Source: Treponema sp. (GTDB taxonomy: Bacteria > Spirochaetota > Spirochaetia > Treponematales > Breznakiellaceae). Taken from it: a stretch of 7,259 bases of DNA. How positions within the stretch are numbered: the stretch's first letter is position 1; every line of letters starts with the position of its first letter. The notes under the pieces were generated by a model. That model had not been told where the DNA came from. It did not search any database and saw only the letters and a program-made list of their open reading frames with translations. Where the stretch lies: NCBI GenBank assembly GCA_031275535.1, contig JAISOR010000298.1:1-7259 (forward strand), in the 5' to 3' direction. The position numbers and the translations under genes are program-made. Positions 6,296 to 7,259 of this stretch are shown here, in pieces.

Positions 6296-7223
6296 GACAT
6301 ATCTCCCGAATCAATTTTTCTCCCTGAATCCGGGGGTCCCGCAGTTTAAGCCTATGGGTAAGGACCGGAGCCGCCAGGGTAATCAGGTCTTCGTCGCTTA
6401 CGAAGGTCCTGCCCCGGATCAGGGCCAGGGCCCTGGCCGCCTCCAGCAGATGCAGACCGGCCCGGGGGGACGCGCCCAGGAGAAAACCCCGGTGGCTCCT
6501 GGTTTCCCGGATAATATCGGCGATGGCCTCCTTGAGGGTGGCATGGCAGAACACCGCCTCCGCCGCTTCCTGGGCAGCCAGGAAATCCGGGACCCGCAGG
6601 ATCGGCTTTAGCTTGTCCAGGATATGTTCCGCGGGGTTTTCCTCCAGGATGGACAGCTCCGCCTCCCTGTCGGGATACCCCAGGGAAAGGCGCATCATAA
6701 ACCGGTCCAGTTGGGCCGCGGGTAGGGGAAAGGTCCCCTCGCTTTCAATAGGATTCTGGGTGGCTATAACAAAAAAGGGCAGCGGCGGATGATGGGTGGC
6801 GGCGCCGATGGTCACCTGCCGTTCCGCCATGACCTCCAACAGGGCGGACTGGACCTTAGGGGTGGTCCGGTTAATCTCATCCGCCAGAACTATATTTGCC
6901 AATACCGGTCCGGGCACAAAACGGAAGGACCGGCTCTCGGGATCAAACACATCCACCCCGGTAATATCATAGGGAAGCAGGTCCGGGGTAAACTGGATCC
7001 GTTTAAAGAGGAGCGCCGCGCCCTCCTCCCCGGCGATCAACTTTGCAAAGGTCTTAGCAACCGTGGTCTTTCCCAGCCCCGGATTATCCTCGATCAGCAC
7101 ATGGCCCTTGGCCAGGATAGCCGCGGTGAGCAGTTCCAGAAATTCCTGTTTCCCCCGGATAACCCGGGCCGCTCCGTTTATAAGGGCCTCTGCCACGGCG
7201 GCATACGTAACATTAGGTTTCAT
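6264..7223 (-). CDS. moxR: MoxR family AAA+ ATPase
   Basis: Predicted cytoplasmic ATPase of 319 residues, a normal length for the family, and first gene of the operon. Motifs in order: Walker A NPGLGKT at 47-53, Walker B IVLADEINR at 111-119 (D115, E116), sensor 1 ATQNP at 154-158, the LDRF arginine-finger region at 172-175, and sensor 2 GASPRAG at 250-256. The FPLPAAQLDRF run is highly characteristic of MoxR proteins. They act as chaperone-like ring ATPases that mature or remodel VWA-type partners; here the likely partners are the DUF58 and transglutaminase-TPR proteins encoded immediately downstream. The ATG at 7223 gives the usual roughly 40 residues before Walker A. It has no proper ribosome site: the only purine run, AGGG, ends one base before the ATG. 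That may mean leaderless translation. The family call is secure; the cellular client is inference. Confidence 0.96.
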   Translation of the reverse strand: MKPNVTYAAVAEALINGAARVIRGKQEFLELLTAAILAKGHVLIEDNPGLGKTTVAKTFAKLIAGEEGAALLFKRIQFTPDLLPYDITGVDVFDPESRSFRFVPGPVLANIVLADEINRTTPKVQSALLEVMAERQVTIGAATHHPPLPFFVIATQNPIESEGTFPLPAAQLDRFMMRLSLGYPDREAELSILEENPAEHILDKLKPILRVPDFLAAQEAAEAVFCHATLKEAIADIIRETRSHRGFLLGASPRAGLHLLEAARALALIRGRTFVSDEDLITLAAPVLTHRLKLRDPRIQGEKLIREICLARIDRIKST

Positions 7224-7229
7224 GCCCTA

Positions 7230-7258
7230 AGGATACACGATTGGGGAGGAAGTGTGAA
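7230..7258 (-). promoter_or_regulatory. Candidate promoter for the moxR operon (possibly leaderless)
   Basis: Upstream of moxR on the - strand, TTCACA (7258-7253) matches the -35 consensus at five of six positions. A 17-base spacer separates it from TATCCT (7235-7230), which matches the -10 consensus at four of six. Transcription would begin at or within a base or two of the moxR ATG, giving a leaderless mRNA and agreeing with the lack of a ribosome site. Weak hexamer matches occur by chance, and the window ends one base beyond the -35 box. Confidence 0.3.
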
Positions 7259-7259
7259 G

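Noticed and set aside
1..7259. Possible defence, toxin-antitoxin, phage or CRISPR system
   Set aside because: MoxR-type ATPases occur in some defence loci, but here the partners are the usual DUF58 and transglutaminase envelope proteins. No nuclease, repeat-spacer array, integrase or transposase is visible, and the methyltransferase lacks DNA-methylase motifs such as DPPY or NPPY.

Overview
The window holds two unrelated blocks that converge on each other. On the left (+ strand, about 6-791) is one AT-rich gene for a class I SAM-dependent methyltransferase. On the right (- strand, 7223 down to 1096) is a GC-rich, tightly overlapping three-gene operon read right to left: a MoxR-type AAA+ ATPase, a DUF58 protein, and a very large membrane protein that joins a TgpA-like transglutaminase to a long TPR domain. 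The 304 bases between the blocks (792-1095) hold a probable terminator for the methyltransferase, a strong GC-rich inverted repeat and a short degenerate 9-base tandem repeat, but no convincing gene.

Organism: a GC-rich, double-membrane bacterium is likely. A spirochaete of the Treponema group is my best guess, from the general look of the proteins and the MoxR/DUF58/transglutaminase/TPR order. No rRNA or other lineage marker is present, so this is inference only. Base composition is sharply split: by hand count 541-600 is 16/60 G+C, whereas 2461-2520 is 39/60. The methyltransferase may therefore be an acquired gene.

How the operon works together: MoxR ATPases are commonly encoded beside DUF58 and transglutaminase-like membrane proteins and are thought to act as chaperone-like ATPases on VWA-like partners. 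Here each start codon lies inside the end of the preceding gene (overlaps of 32 and 23 bases), so translation is probably coupled and the products made in proportion. The last protein carries an intact Cys-His-Asp transglutaminase triad and a C-terminal protein-interaction platform. That suggests a cell-envelope complex, but the substrate cannot be read from sequence.

The most notable points are the in-frame fusion of the transglutaminase and TPR modules, a signal-peptide-like segment and an 8-base C tract at the fusion junction, a possible leaderless promoter for the operon, and the compositional break at the methyltransferase. I see no phage, transposon, CRISPR, toxin-antitoxin or defence module. 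The operon is a variant of a known gene neighbourhood rather than a wholly new system.
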